DNA from: Desulfonatronum thiosulfatophilum
Lineage (GTDB): Bacteria; Desulfobacterota; Desulfovibrionia; Desulfovibrionales; Desulfonatronaceae
DNA length: 64,000 nt
Direction: 5' to 3'
NCBI RefSeq assembly: GCF_900104215.1
Contig: NZ_FMXO01000002.1
Span: forward strand, 211,464 to 275,463
Each line of letters begins with the position of its first letter. Within the stretch, counting starts at the first letter, position 1. A program made the translations under genes and the position numbers. Below the pieces are notes generated by a model. The model was not told the DNA's origin and made no database searches. It saw only the letters and a list, made by a program, of their open reading frames with translations. Positions 45,811 to 54,376 of the stretch are shown piece by piece.

Positions 45811-46794
45811 ATGAAAAACATCAAGACGCAACCACTCGATCTTCATGAAGAATACTACCAGGCCAGCCCACGAATCCTGGAAAGTTTTCCCCGCTTTCGG
45901 CCGCCCCTGGACATATTTTTTTTCAAGGAACAGGTAGCCCAGTTGCTTCTCCTGTCAAAAGCCAACGAACGTATCAGTGCCGATCAGCGCGAAGAGATCC
46001 TGAAAAACAGCAATCAAGGCTTGATTTTTTTATCCCGGAAGGATCATCCCACATATGCCAAGCATATCAGCAAACAACTTGACCTGATCCTCATGGATAC
46101 CAACTTGAAGCCGTCGGAGATAGCGTTGATTTTTCAACACGCCCTCACCGAACAGGTGGAAGCCTTCATGGACCAGCCTGTGGCTCCGGTATTCGAGAAC
46201 CTCCAATCCGACTCCCTGGTATTGACGGAATACCTGTGGCAAGATCCATTTCGGATCAAAGAATTCAGAAAATGTCTCTGGCCGGAACACACATTGGCCA
46301 AGCATAGCGTCAATACGACTTTCATCGGCTTGGCTCTCTATCTACGTCTCTATGAGAGGGAGCTCCGCCGCAAACATCTTGATGAAGTCGCCCTTGGCCT
46401 GCTGGTCCATGATCTGGGCATGAGCAAAATTCCAGCGTTCATCCGCCAAAAGACCACACCGCTGACAAGGGAGGAACTGGAGAAGATCAGGGAACACTGC
46501 TGGGTGGGAGCAAAATCTTTGCATTCTCTCAACATTCGTTCGGATACCGTGCTCAAGCAGATCCTGGAACATCAGGAACGACTGGATGGGAAGGGATATC
46601 CTCAAAAAATCTCCGGTAAACAGATCAGTATCGTCGCTCAGATCTGCGCCGTTGCGGATTCATTTTGCGCCATGATCACCCACCGCCCCTATGCCGAGGC
46701 CCAATCCCGCGAAGAAGCGTTGAAAGCCCTTAGTCAAAGCCCGGGGCTAAACGCAAAAATAGTGCGCACTCTGCAGGCGATCATATTGGGGTAA
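45811..46794 (+). CDS. HD-GYP domain protein (probable c-di-GMP phosphodiesterase)
   Basis: The 327-aa protein has an N-terminal helical region of unknown type (about 1-150) and a C-terminal HD-GYP domain (about 155-325). Metal and catalytic motifs are visible: HSVNTTFIGLAL near 168, HDLGMSKIP near 199, REHCWVGAKSL near 228 and EHQERLDGKGYP near 251. HD-GYP proteins hydrolyse c-di-GMP, so it may oppose the diguanylate cyclase at 58.6 kb. The ribosome site is weak (CAGG about 9 bases upstream). It stands alone between AT-rich spacers. Confidence 0.85.
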   Translation: MKNIKTQPLDLHEEYYQASPRILESFPRFRPPLDIFFFKEQVAQLLLLSKANERISADQREEILKNSNQGLIFLSRKDHPTYAKHISKQLDLILMDTNLKPSEIALIFQHALTEQVEAFMDQPVAPVFENLQSDSLVLTEYLWQDPFRIKEFRKCLWPEHTLAKHSVNTTFIGLALYLRLYERELRRKHLDEVALGLLVHDLGMSKIPAFIRQKTTPLTREELEKIREHCWVGAKSLHSLNIRSDTVLKQILEHQERLDGKGYPQKISGKQISIVAQICAVADSFCAMITHRPYAEAQSREEALKALSQSPGLNAKIVRTLQAIILG

Positions 46795-47248
46795 ACAGGG
46801 GAACTGCAGGTAATTGCGGGGAAGTGAGACTCGGGCGGTAAGCCCTCATGAGGCGTGTTAAATAAAGTCAGTGAGAGGCAATTTGTTTATTTGTTCATTT
46901 CCGCTATGGTTCTGCCATGGTTCTGCGGGAGCCTTTCCATGGCCTGCCGGACAAAATCTCCTAATGTCACTCGCGTCGCATCCGGGCCATGCGGAAAACT
47001 ATAAATGTGCTTCAAGCGATTGGCAATGCTTCACTGACCTGGGCATCTGCTTGGGTGCCCCCGGGCACACATATCAGCACCGGCCAGAATGATCCCCGCC
47101 GGTTCATCTTCAACGGCTCTTCTCACTCAAACATATCGCTGTAGTGGCAGTTATTAAGCGGCTCCTCAGCCGAGGACCGCTTGCCTTGATTTTGGGGCCC
47201 AGCAAACTCCCTCGCCAGCTTCGAATCAGAGTTGCCGGATAGCTTCCA
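46795..47248. other. Intergenic region between convergent HD-domain genes
   Basis: About 450 bases with no supported gene. One imperfect hairpin (AGCGGCTCCTC and GAGGACCGCT, 47158-47183) lies near the 3' end of the minus-strand gene but has no T-run. A minus-strand stretch translating as EDEPAGIILAGADMC looks gene-like but is short and interrupted, so it may be a relic. Confidence 0.45.
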
Positions 47249-48493
47249 TCAGTCGAAATCAGCCAGCAGGGCCCCGATGTGCATCCCGTCTCCGAGACTG
47301 ACCTGCTGGTACTCGGTTCGAATCCGCCACAGGGCCTGCTGGAGCTGGTCGCTGCTGATCCCGTTGCGCAAGGAAGTGTACGCCTCCATGAAGGCCGCAA
47401 GGTTGTCGCAGACTTTCAACAGGTTGCCGTCCTTGGGGTCGAAGCGATCCTGGTTGTAGGATTCCTGCAGCTGCTCCCAGGTTACTTCCCGGATCAGCCC
47501 TTCCAGGATGATCGTGCTCACGAATTCTGAGCCCACATTCAGCCCGAGAAAGTAGGACAGGCGTTCGGCAAGGTGCGTATACCCGCCCTGCTCCAGGGGC
47601 GCGAAGACCCGCTTTTCCAACTCCTTCATCTCATATTCCCGGATCAGGTCGCCGATCCGGGCCACCGAGCGCTTCACGGGGGAAATGATGTCCCGGGTCA
47701 GCAACTCCGGCAGATCATGGACCAGGCCGGCAAAAAAATTGTTTTGGCTTCGGGCGCTGCAGGCGCCCACGGCCATGCTGAAAAAATATCCGAAGCAGGC
47801 TACCACGAACATATGCCCCAGGACCGAAGTCTCCGGAACTCGGGGGGTCTGCGACCAGCGCTTCTGGAACCGCAATTGCCCGCTGAGATGGGCGAGCCTG
47901 CCGAGGTGGCTTCCCGTGCCCTGCAGCAGCTCGGGCATGCCCAGCAGATCCTTGTGCGTTTCCAGCTGTCCCCGGAAGCTTTCCTCAATCTCCTCCAGTT
48001 CGTCGTCGTAGTTTCCGATATTGGTGATCAGGTGAAACTCCCATCGACTGGCATAGCTGTGGGCCGCATCCAGAATTCTCCGGGCCAAGTCACCTTCTTC
48101 GGGATGGTCCAGCCAGAGTCGAAACCGCTCCCAAAAAGAGGCTCCGAGGCAATCAACTCGGGGTTTCAACTGCTCCAGCACCCAGTCCGTCAACTGGCGG
48201 TAATGGGCCGGATTGGCCTTGATCTGATAAAATACCGGGGGCTTGATGTCCGTTATCACCAGCCGATACAGGTACTCGAAAATCCCCCCCTCCACGATCC
48301 GCCGACCGAGAACCAGACGTTGATCGGGGGCCATATCCCGGGAGTTCAGCTCAAAGAGCATCCAGGCCACGATCATCTTGTGCGCCTGCTTGTCCACCTC
48401 CAGCAACTCCATGGGCCGCAGCTTGTCGTTCCAGCGTTTCATGAATGATCCGGAAAAAATGAGCTGCAAGAGACTCTTGCGGATGCTGGCCAT
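47249..48493 (-). CDS. HD-domain phosphohydrolase
   Basis: The 414-aa protein has two HD-type metal-binding regions: HKMIVAWMLFELN near 36 and, more clearly, HMFVVACFGYFFS near 215 followed by FAGLVHDLPELLTRDI near 240. The spacing and sequence resemble the HD_3/YfbR 5'-nucleotidase group rather than HD-GYP. ATG 48493 has AAGGAG 8 bases upstream; the frame open from 48547 extends towards comEC without a ribosome site. It is divergent from comEC. Substrate is unknown. Confidence 0.78.
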   Translation of the reverse strand: MASIRKSLLQLIFSGSFMKRWNDKLRPMELLEVDKQAHKMIVAWMLFELNSRDMAPDQRLVLGRRIVEGGIFEYLYRLVITDIKPPVFYQIKANPAHYRQLTDWVLEQLKPRVDCLGASFWERFRLWLDHPEEGDLARRILDAAHSYASRWEFHLITNIGNYDDELEEIEESFRGQLETHKDLLGMPELLQGTGSHLGRLAHLSGQLRFQKRWSQTPRVPETSVLGHMFVVACFGYFFSMAVGACSARSQNNFFAGLVHDLPELLTRDIISPVKRSVARIGDLIREYEMKELEKRVFAPLEQGGYTHLAERLSYFLGLNVGSEFVSTIILEGLIREVTWEQLQESYNQDRFDPKDGNLLKVCDNLAAFMEAYTSLRNGISSDQLQQALWRIRTEYQQVSLGDGMHIGALLADFD

Positions 48494-48558
48494 GCTTTGT
48501 ACTCCTTGTGCGGGCATAACTGGTTGAACCCACAGGTTTCGGGACAAAAGTCACTATC

Positions 48559-51111
48559 ATGATCAGGGATCAAAATCCACAGGACAATCTGCCGGTCCAG
48601 ACTCTCTGGCCCGGCCTCCTGCCCTGGCAGCACCTGCTCTGCGGCTGGATCATCGGCATGCTGGCCTGGGAATGGCCCCCCCCTGCGACTGCAGCCATCC
48701 TTCTGTATCTTTGGGCCTTGTCTGAATCTGCGCGAGAGCCCTCAGAGCCCCTTCAAACACGAAAAATTCCGTTCCACGGTCTTAGCTTCAGCACGGCTGC
48801 TGCGCTGAAAATACTTCGCCAAACGCGGCTATCAGTGCTCCTCATTTTCTCATTCCTTGCGGGCATCGTAACCGTTTACCTGTTGCATCCGCAAACGCAT
48901 TACCCGGGAACGTCGACTCCGATGGTGGAGCATCGCGCGCCTGTGGAGATCACCGGCCGGGTGGCCGAGGTGCGGCCGCGTCCGGGGCAGCTGTATCAGA
49001 TTATCCTGGATGACGTGCAACTGCACGACGGACAGGGAAAGGCCGTTCCTCTGGGTGGGAAATTGCTCTGGAACCGGAAGACCTCCGCCGACGTTCCCGG
49101 ACCTGGCCAGGAGGTGCGGACTACGCTGCGCATCCGGCCGATTCAGGGCATGGCCAATCAGGGCATGTCCCGTAGCGAGACCTACTGGGCACGGCAAGGG
49201 ATTCGTCACCGGGCCTACTCACGGGGAGACGACTCCGATTTCCAGACGTCCGACGCCATCAATCCCGCCTGGGAGGCGCGCCTCCGGATCCGGAAGGACC
49301 TCCTCGAAACCAGCCCCCCGGGGCAGGGGCAGGCAATGCTTTTGGCCTTGCTCATGGGTGACCGCTCGCTGCTGCACCCGGAGACCATGGACGTCATTCA
49401 GCGGGCCTCCTTGGCGCACAGCATGGCTCTTTCCGGGATGCATCTGGGATTCGTGGTCGGATTGGGCTGGTTGGCGGCGACAATGATCGGCCGGGCGTCG
49501 CCGGGAGTCTATCTGCGCCTGCCGCGCCCAAAGCTGGCCGTGCTGCTCAGCGTCCCCCTGGTCCTGGGTTACTTGTGGCTTGGCCAGGCTGTCCCGTCTT
49601 TGACGCGCGCCGCCTTGATGTTCGCCTGCTGGGGTATCCTGCTGATGTTCAATCGCCAGCGAGTGCTCCTGGACGGCTTGTTTCTGGCTCTGCTTGTGAT
49701 TCTCCTGCTCGATCCGCTGACGGTCTTTGATCTGCGCCTCCAGCTATCTGCTTTGGCCGTGGCCGGTCTGGCCCTGGTCTGGCCTTTGGGGCGGGAAGCC
49801 ATGCGTTTCTCGCAGCGCCCCTGGTGGCAGAAACCCTTGGCAGCCGGGTTTGGCATTCTGGCCGTGAGCACGGTGGCCACCCTGGCCCTGCTCCCGCTGC
49901 AGGCATGGTATTTCGGACGTATCAGCCCCCACCTGTACCTGAACGTAATTTGGCTGCCGCTGCTCGGACTTCTCGTCTTCCCACTGGGGCTGACCGGCTT
50001 GTGCTTACTGCTGCTTCCCGGCGCCGCCGCTTTGGCCGCACCTGTTCTTAGCCTGGCCTGCCTTGTCCTTGAAAACATGGTTAACGGGCTGCATTTTCTA
50101 GATGAAGCCGGCTGGCTCTGGGTGAATATTCCCGCTAGGCCGCTCTGGCCGCAGTTCCTGGGCTACTGGATGCTTCCACTGGCCGTGGCGGCTTGGTGGA
50201 TGCGGCCGCGAGCGCTTCGGCCGGGCTTGGTTTTCGCGGCCGTCGGGCTGCTCATGATGCCCGTCTTGTACACCCTGCTCCAGGAACAGCGCCAAGGCAT
50301 CACCCTGCGCATGCTCGACGTCGGACAAGGACAGGCCGTGCTGCTGGAATTGCCGGGCGGAAAACGCTGGCTGGTGGACGGCGGCGGATTTTGGACCTGG
50401 GACTACGACCTGGGACAGGCCGTCATTACGCCGACATTGACCCACGGAAAGCCGCCAAGACTCGACGGCATCGCGCTCAGCCACGCGGATTTCGACCACT
50501 ACCGAGGCCTGTACTACCCCCTGCGCTATTTCCGGGTCAAAGAGTACGTCTCCCAGGGGCGCGGGCCGACGGGACATGACGGACAACTCCTGGCGGAAAT
50601 CCTGTCCCGCCAAAATATCCCGGAACGTATCTTGAGAAAGGGGGATTTCATTATCCTGGGGCCGGATATTGGGTTTGAAGTCCTGCATCCGGATGATCGA
50701 TGGATGAAAGCGGACAAGGACAACGACGCCTCACTTGTCCTGCGGCTGATCTGGAAGGACCGCCCCCTGGCGCTGCTCCCCGGCGACATCGAACTGCCTT
50801 CCATCGCGGCCTTGCTGCAAAGTGACGCGGACCTGAGCGCCGAAGTCCTCATCGTCCCCCACCATGGCAGCCGGTCCAGCTTCTCGCCGGAACTATACGC
50901 CCGGGTACGCCCCCACTTCGCCCTGGTCAGCACCGGTTTCCTCAACCGCTTCAACCATCCTCATCCGGAAATCGTACGCTCCCTGCTGGACCTGGGTATT
51001 CCTCTCTATAATTCTTCGGAACATGGCGCCGTCACCGTCCGCTGGAAAAACACCGCGTCCCCGCCGACCATCCGCTCCGAACGCCTTGGAGTAATCGTTC
51101 TTCAACCGTGA
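48559..51111 (+). CDS. comEC: DNA internalisation protein ComEC/Rec2
   Basis: The inner-membrane channel for single-stranded DNA uptake in transformation. The 850-aa protein has N-terminal membrane helices and a DUF4131/OB-like region (about 95-215, ITGRVAEVRPRPGQLYQIIL). The ComEC competence domain (about 270-560) holds HSMALSGMHLGFV and multiple helices. A C-terminal metallo-beta-lactamase domain (about 580-840) has HADFDHYRGL near 645, LLPGDIE near 740 and PHHGSRSS near 768. Full length, no lesion. No other competence genes are in the window. Confidence 0.93.
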   Translation: MIRDQNPQDNLPVQTLWPGLLPWQHLLCGWIIGMLAWEWPPPATAAILLYLWALSESAREPSEPLQTRKIPFHGLSFSTAAALKILRQTRLSVLLIFSFLAGIVTVYLLHPQTHYPGTSTPMVEHRAPVEITGRVAEVRPRPGQLYQIILDDVQLHDGQGKAVPLGGKLLWNRKTSADVPGPGQEVRTTLRIRPIQGMANQGMSRSETYWARQGIRHRAYSRGDDSDFQTSDAINPAWEARLRIRKDLLETSPPGQGQAMLLALLMGDRSLLHPETMDVIQRASLAHSMALSGMHLGFVVGLGWLAATMIGRASPGVYLRLPRPKLAVLLSVPLVLGYLWLGQAVPSLTRAALMFACWGILLMFNRQRVLLDGLFLALLVILLLDPLTVFDLRLQLSALAVAGLALVWPLGREAMRFSQRPWWQKPLAAGFGILAVSTVATLALLPLQAWYFGRISPHLYLNVIWLPLLGLLVFPLGLTGLCLLLLPGAAALAAPVLSLACLVLENMVNGLHFLDEAGWLWVNIPARPLWPQFLGYWMLPLAVAAWWMRPRALRPGLVFAAVGLLMMPVLYTLLQEQRQGITLRMLDVGQGQAVLLELPGGKRWLVDGGGFWTWDYDLGQAVITPTLTHGKPPRLDGIALSHADFDHYRGLYYPLRYFRVKEYVSQGRGPTGHDGQLLAEILSRQNIPERILRKGDFIILGPDIGFEVLHPDDRWMKADKDNDASLVLRLIWKDRPLALLPGDIELPSIAALLQSDADLSAEVLIVPHHGSRSSFSPELYARVRPHFALVSTGFLNRFNHPHPEIVRSLLDLGIPLYNSSEHGAVTVRWKNTASPPTIRSERLGVIVLQP

Positions 51112-51152
51112 ACATAATGCGCCACCTGCAGCGCCTGGATCCTTAACGCGCA

Positions 51153-51578
51153 CTATGAGATTTCCGGTTCATCCAGACCGCGGGATGCAAATTTTCTACG
51201 CCATCCGCGGACCCATTCCGAATGGTTTTCCGCAAGCCCTTGATCTTCAATGATTTGGCTACGCCATGCGTCGACCCATTCCGATTCACCTTCCGCCGAT
51301 CCGTGATCTTCACCGTGAAGCTTTCTTTCTTCGGCGTTTCTTTTCAGCTTCGATTCAGCGACAAGCTGTTGCAGCTTTGTCTGTAATTCCTCATCCGTTT
51401 CCAAAGGCACGGATTCCTGGGCATAGGTTTCAATAGCCAGAAGATGCTTGCGAATACAAACTTCGCTTTCTGTTTCGCAGGAGCACCCCTGGTCCGCGGA
51501 GTGGCTCTCCAGCAGGAGCATTTCATTTAGCAGTTGTTCATACTGCCACTTCAGAGCTGGCGTTATGGTTTCCGTCAT
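51153..51578 (-). CDS. Hypothetical protein with repeated SEWV..W motifs
   Basis: A 141-aa acidic, soluble, mostly helical protein I do not recognise. The N-terminal half has a cysteine triplet CSCETESEVC near 32. The C-terminal half has two similar short units, SEWVDAWRSQIIEDQGLAE and SEWVRGWRRKFASRGLDE, suggesting an internal repeat. AGAGG lies 6 bases before ATG 51578. A decayed copy of its 3' end lies at 52720-52771. Confidence 0.7.
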   Translation of the reverse strand: MTETITPALKWQYEQLLNEMLLLESHSADQGCSCETESEVCIRKHLLAIETYAQESVPLETDEELQTKLQQLVAESKLKRNAEERKLHGEDHGSAEGESEWVDAWRSQIIEDQGLAENHSEWVRGWRRKFASRGLDEPEIS

Positions 51579-51958
51579 AACGTACCTCTTTGGTGCTTTG
51601 GTTTATAGATAACAGCCAGACCCGCGAATGCTGACGTTTTACGTGTGATCATTTTTCGGGGCAAGGCGTCTCATGTCGTTATCAACATGGATGCCAAACT
51701 TATTCAAAACTAACCACCCGGAAAAACGCAATAATTACAAACAAAAGCGAAACAACGAGACACCAACCCCAAAATAAAAGGAGCAGAAAAAGATTGGATA
51801 AGCCGTAACTCCGAAAGTTGAGTTGGCAACTTTCAGTATATTCTAATCGTACATAGGAATGGTCCGGTTTGCCTTGACTTTGAGGTCTCGCAGATTTGAC
51901 TGAGCCAGGATTCGTTCATCGAACTTTGCCCAACACTTGGAGCATTTTTAACAGCCTG
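51579..51958. other. AT-rich intergenic region
   Basis: About 380 bases without a supported gene. The middle (51.66-51.85 kb) is AT-rich with A-runs and probably holds the promoter for the minus-strand 141-aa gene. Nothing else is recognisable. Confidence 0.45.
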
Positions 51959-52387
51959 TTAACGACGCTTGCCTGGAGGCGGTCCCCCTCGTCGTTCGTC
52001 CGAACGACCCGGAGGATAGCGTTTCGCCACTTCGGAATGGAACTGGAACGGCCGATCCGTATCCATATGCAAGACCACGCTGCCGCCCAGGCTGGCTGGG
52101 CTCCCCTGCGGCAACCTGCCCGATGTCCGCCAAACGCCATCGCTCATATAAAAATAAAGACTGCGAGCAGTATCGTAATAGATCTGAAACGAAGGGTAGT
52201 AAACATACCTGTGTTTAGCGCGGTAACCATGAGCCGGAGCCCATGGCGGGGGGCCGCCGCCAGGTCCTCTGCCCGTATAGTGCGGCTCGTTTCCGACCGC
52301 GACGGAGGTTCCGGCGCAGCCCATCAAGTACAAATTGCCGACGGCCAGGACTAACATCAACAAGATCAACAAGATTCGATTGCTCAT
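51959..52387 (-). CDS. Putative small lipoprotein
   Basis: The 142-aa protein has a lipoprotein signal (MSNRILLILLMLVLAVGNL then lipobox LMGC near 20-23). A Gly/Pro-rich stretch (GRGPGGGPPPWAPAHGY) follows, then a conserved-looking segment YRYYPSFQIYYD-like (YVYYPSFQIYYDTARSLYFY) and GVWRTSGRLP. The basic C-terminus ends GGPPPGKRR. I know similar small YYP..YYD lipoproteins in deltaproteobacteria without assigned function. Its ATG overlaps the stop of the 97-codon frame upstream. Confidence 0.72.
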   Translation of the reverse strand: MSNRILLILLMLVLAVGNLYLMGCAGTSVAVGNEPHYTGRGPGGGPPPWAPAHGYRAKHRYVYYPSFQIYYDTARSLYFYMSDGVWRTSGRLPQGSPASLGGSVVLHMDTDRPFQFHSEVAKRYPPGRSDERRGGPPPGKRR

Positions 52388-52677
52388 TGGGCTCCTTTCA
52401 AAAAATCATGTTCGGTAGGCAGCGCGAGAGCGGTGCGGTACATAAAAATATGGTTGGCAAATCGGATACAAGCCTGCTCCTCGGGCTTCTTATCATGGAT
52501 ATCCTCTTTACTCAAACTGCTCCTGTGTCTGTTGAATAACAGTTCAAAACTTTGCTTGTTGTCTTCACGAAGGCTCCTAAAATGATCGGCTCCGGCGGCA
52601 ACCCTGCCCTTGATGCGGCATGACTCCTCCTGTGTGAGAAAATCATTACCCTGGTCGACTTGAATCTCATTTTTCAA
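52384..52677 (-). CDS. Small hypothetical protein
   Basis: A 97-codon frame beginning with TTG 52677, charged and soluble, with no recognised family (FRSLREDNKQSFELLFNRH, IRFANHIFMYRTAL). Its stop overlaps the lipoprotein ATG, which supports translational coupling, but the start codon and ribosome site are weak. Confidence 0.35.
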   Translation of the reverse strand: MKNEIQVDQGNDFLTQEESCRIKGRVAAGADHFRSLREDNKQSFELLFNRHRSSLSKEDIHDKKPEEQACIRFANHIFMYRTALALPTEHDFLKGAQ

Positions 52678-52719
52678 TCTTACGTGCGGACATAGACCAG
52701 CTTCGTCCCTTGACGTGCA

Positions 52720-52771
52720 CTATGAGATTTCCAGTTCAGCCAGACCTCGAGAAGCAAATTTTTACTCGCCT
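52720..52771 (-). pseudogene. Relic of the 3' end of the 141-aa gene
   Basis: About 52 bases closely resemble 51150-51201. Read on the minus strand they give KFASRGLAELEIS then TAG, against KFASRGLDEPEIS then TAG in the intact gene. A frame break lies just upstream. It abuts the bioB stop, marking a duplication or recombination endpoint. Confidence 0.7.
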
Positions 52772-53764
52772 TCACACAAGACGTAGACCGTAGGACTGGG
52801 CGGCTGCTTTGAAATTTTTCATGCTCATGCCAGGTGTGGTCAGGTAGTCGCCGACCATCACTCCGGAAGCGCCGGAGGCGAAAATGTCCTGCAATGCGTT
52901 GCCAAAGACTCGCTGCCGGCCTCCGGCAATGCGAATGTGAGCCGTGGGAAGGGCAAAACGGAAGAGGGCAATGATGGCCAGTGCCTCCTCGGCGGCGAGT
53001 ACGGGGTAATGCGCCAGAGGCGTGCCGGCAATGGGGTTCAGGAAGTTCAGGGGCACGGAATGCACGCCGAGTTCCCGCAGACAAAGCGCCAAATCCACCC
53101 GGTCCGCCCAGCTCTCGCCCATGCCGAAGATTCCCCCCGAACAGACGCTGCAACCGGCCTCGGTCGCTGCTTGCACCACCTTAGCACGTTGTTTCCAGGA
53201 GTGGCTGGTGCAGATTCGCGGATAGAATCCGGCCGAGGTTTCCAGGTTATGATGGATACAGCCGATGCCGGCCTCGCGTAGTTGCTTGAATTCTTCCTGG
53301 TTGAGCATTCCCGGGGATACGTCCACGACGATTCCGGCTTGCGTCAACCGCTGCGCTGCATGGCAGACCACGACGATTTCCTTGGGAGACAGGCGTCCGC
53401 CGCTGGCAACCAGCCCGAACCGCGAGATGCCCGACGCAAGGGCCTCCTCCCCGCGCCGGACCAATTCATCTTCGGAGAGCAGTGGATGCGGGGTCAGATC
53501 CGTGTAGAAACGTGCGGATTGGGCGCAGAAGGCGCAATCTTCACCACAACGCCCGGTCTTTGCGCTGGTGATGGCGCAAACATGAATTTGCCCTGGAAAG
53601 GCAGCCTCTTTCAACGCATGAGCCGCTTTCAGAAACCCTGCCTCGAGGCCTGTCCGCACAAACCCCGCTTGCGCCAGTTCATGCAGTTCAACTCGGTACA
53701 GGCCCCGCTGTGCGGCCTGCTCGGCCGCGTGCTCGAAAAAAATGTCCGTTCGCATGTTGCGCAT
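52772..53764 (-). CDS. bioB: Biotin synthase BioB
   Basis: The radical SAM enzyme inserting sulfur into dethiobiotin. The 330-aa protein has the cluster motif CGEDCAFCAQS near 57, the GASGGRLSPKE-like VASGGRLSPKE near 102, the conserved HHNLETSAGFYP near 154, CSGGIFGMGESW near 187 and IAGGRQRVFGN near 277. The [2Fe-2S] ligand region is present. ATG 53764 is preferred; the frame extends to a TTG at 53791. No other biotin biosynthesis gene is nearby; bioMNY lies 30 kb away. Confidence 0.92.
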   Translation of the reverse strand: MRNMRTDIFFEHAAEQAAQRGLYRVELHELAQAGFVRTGLEAGFLKAAHALKEAAFPGQIHVCAITSAKTGRCGEDCAFCAQSARFYTDLTPHPLLSEDELVRRGEEALASGISRFGLVASGGRLSPKEIVVVCHAAQRLTQAGIVVDVSPGMLNQEEFKQLREAGIGCIHHNLETSAGFYPRICTSHSWKQRAKVVQAATEAGCSVCSGGIFGMGESWADRVDLALCLRELGVHSVPLNFLNPIAGTPLAHYPVLAAEEALAIIALFRFALPTAHIRIAGGRQRVFGNALQDIFASGASGVMVGDYLTTPGMSMKNFKAAAQSYGLRLV

Positions 53765-54057
53765 GGTATTGCACTGCTCATGTGAGGACAAGCCGCATCT
53801 CGATTAATGACCCCGCAGGCTGCAGCAACTCCGCTCCGTATGCCAACAAAAGCGGCACTTGTTGCCCACCATCAACAGCGTCGGCTATTGGTCAAGAATT
53901 GTCGATCGAAGTTCATCCAATGCCTGGACGGTTGCCTGAACGATGATTGCAGAAACAGATGCATCTACAAAATCGCCGACTGCGGAAGAGGCACCAGAGG
54001 CGTCCACGCCTGCCCTTGACGTCATGTTGCAAAAGCCCATCGCCTGAAGGAACCCCT

Positions 54058-54376
54058 TTAACCCGCGGCTGCGATGATGTCGCGCAGCAGATAGGTGGAG
54101 ATGGAGAAATAGATCAGTACGCCGCCGACATCGGCAATGGATGTGACCAGAGGGCGCTGACCGTGGCCGTGTCTATTTTCATTCTGTTGAGCAGAAAGGG
54201 CAGCGACATCCCGCCAGGCTGCCGAAGCAGCACGGTACAGACCATGGTCAGAGCCACGACAAGAGCCACTTCCGGACCGGCCCTGACGATGCCGATCAAA
54301 GAGACCGTAATGCCCAGGCAGATGCCCAAAACTGCCGCAGAGGCAAAATGCTCTTCAAGAAGATGCCGGGCAGTTG
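54058..54376 (-). pseudogene. MgtE magnesium transporter, C-terminal remnant with frameshift
   Basis: The minus strand encodes a typical MgtE membrane C-terminus: VLGICLGITVSLIGIV, then LPFLLNRMKIDTATVSA. After an apparent one-base loss within a C-run it continues as PLVTSIADVGGVLIYF and SISTYLL to a stop. The N-terminal cystathionine-beta-synthase and first membrane parts are missing. The fragment begins directly after the histidine kinase stop, so it looks like the scar of a deletion. Confidence 0.82.
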
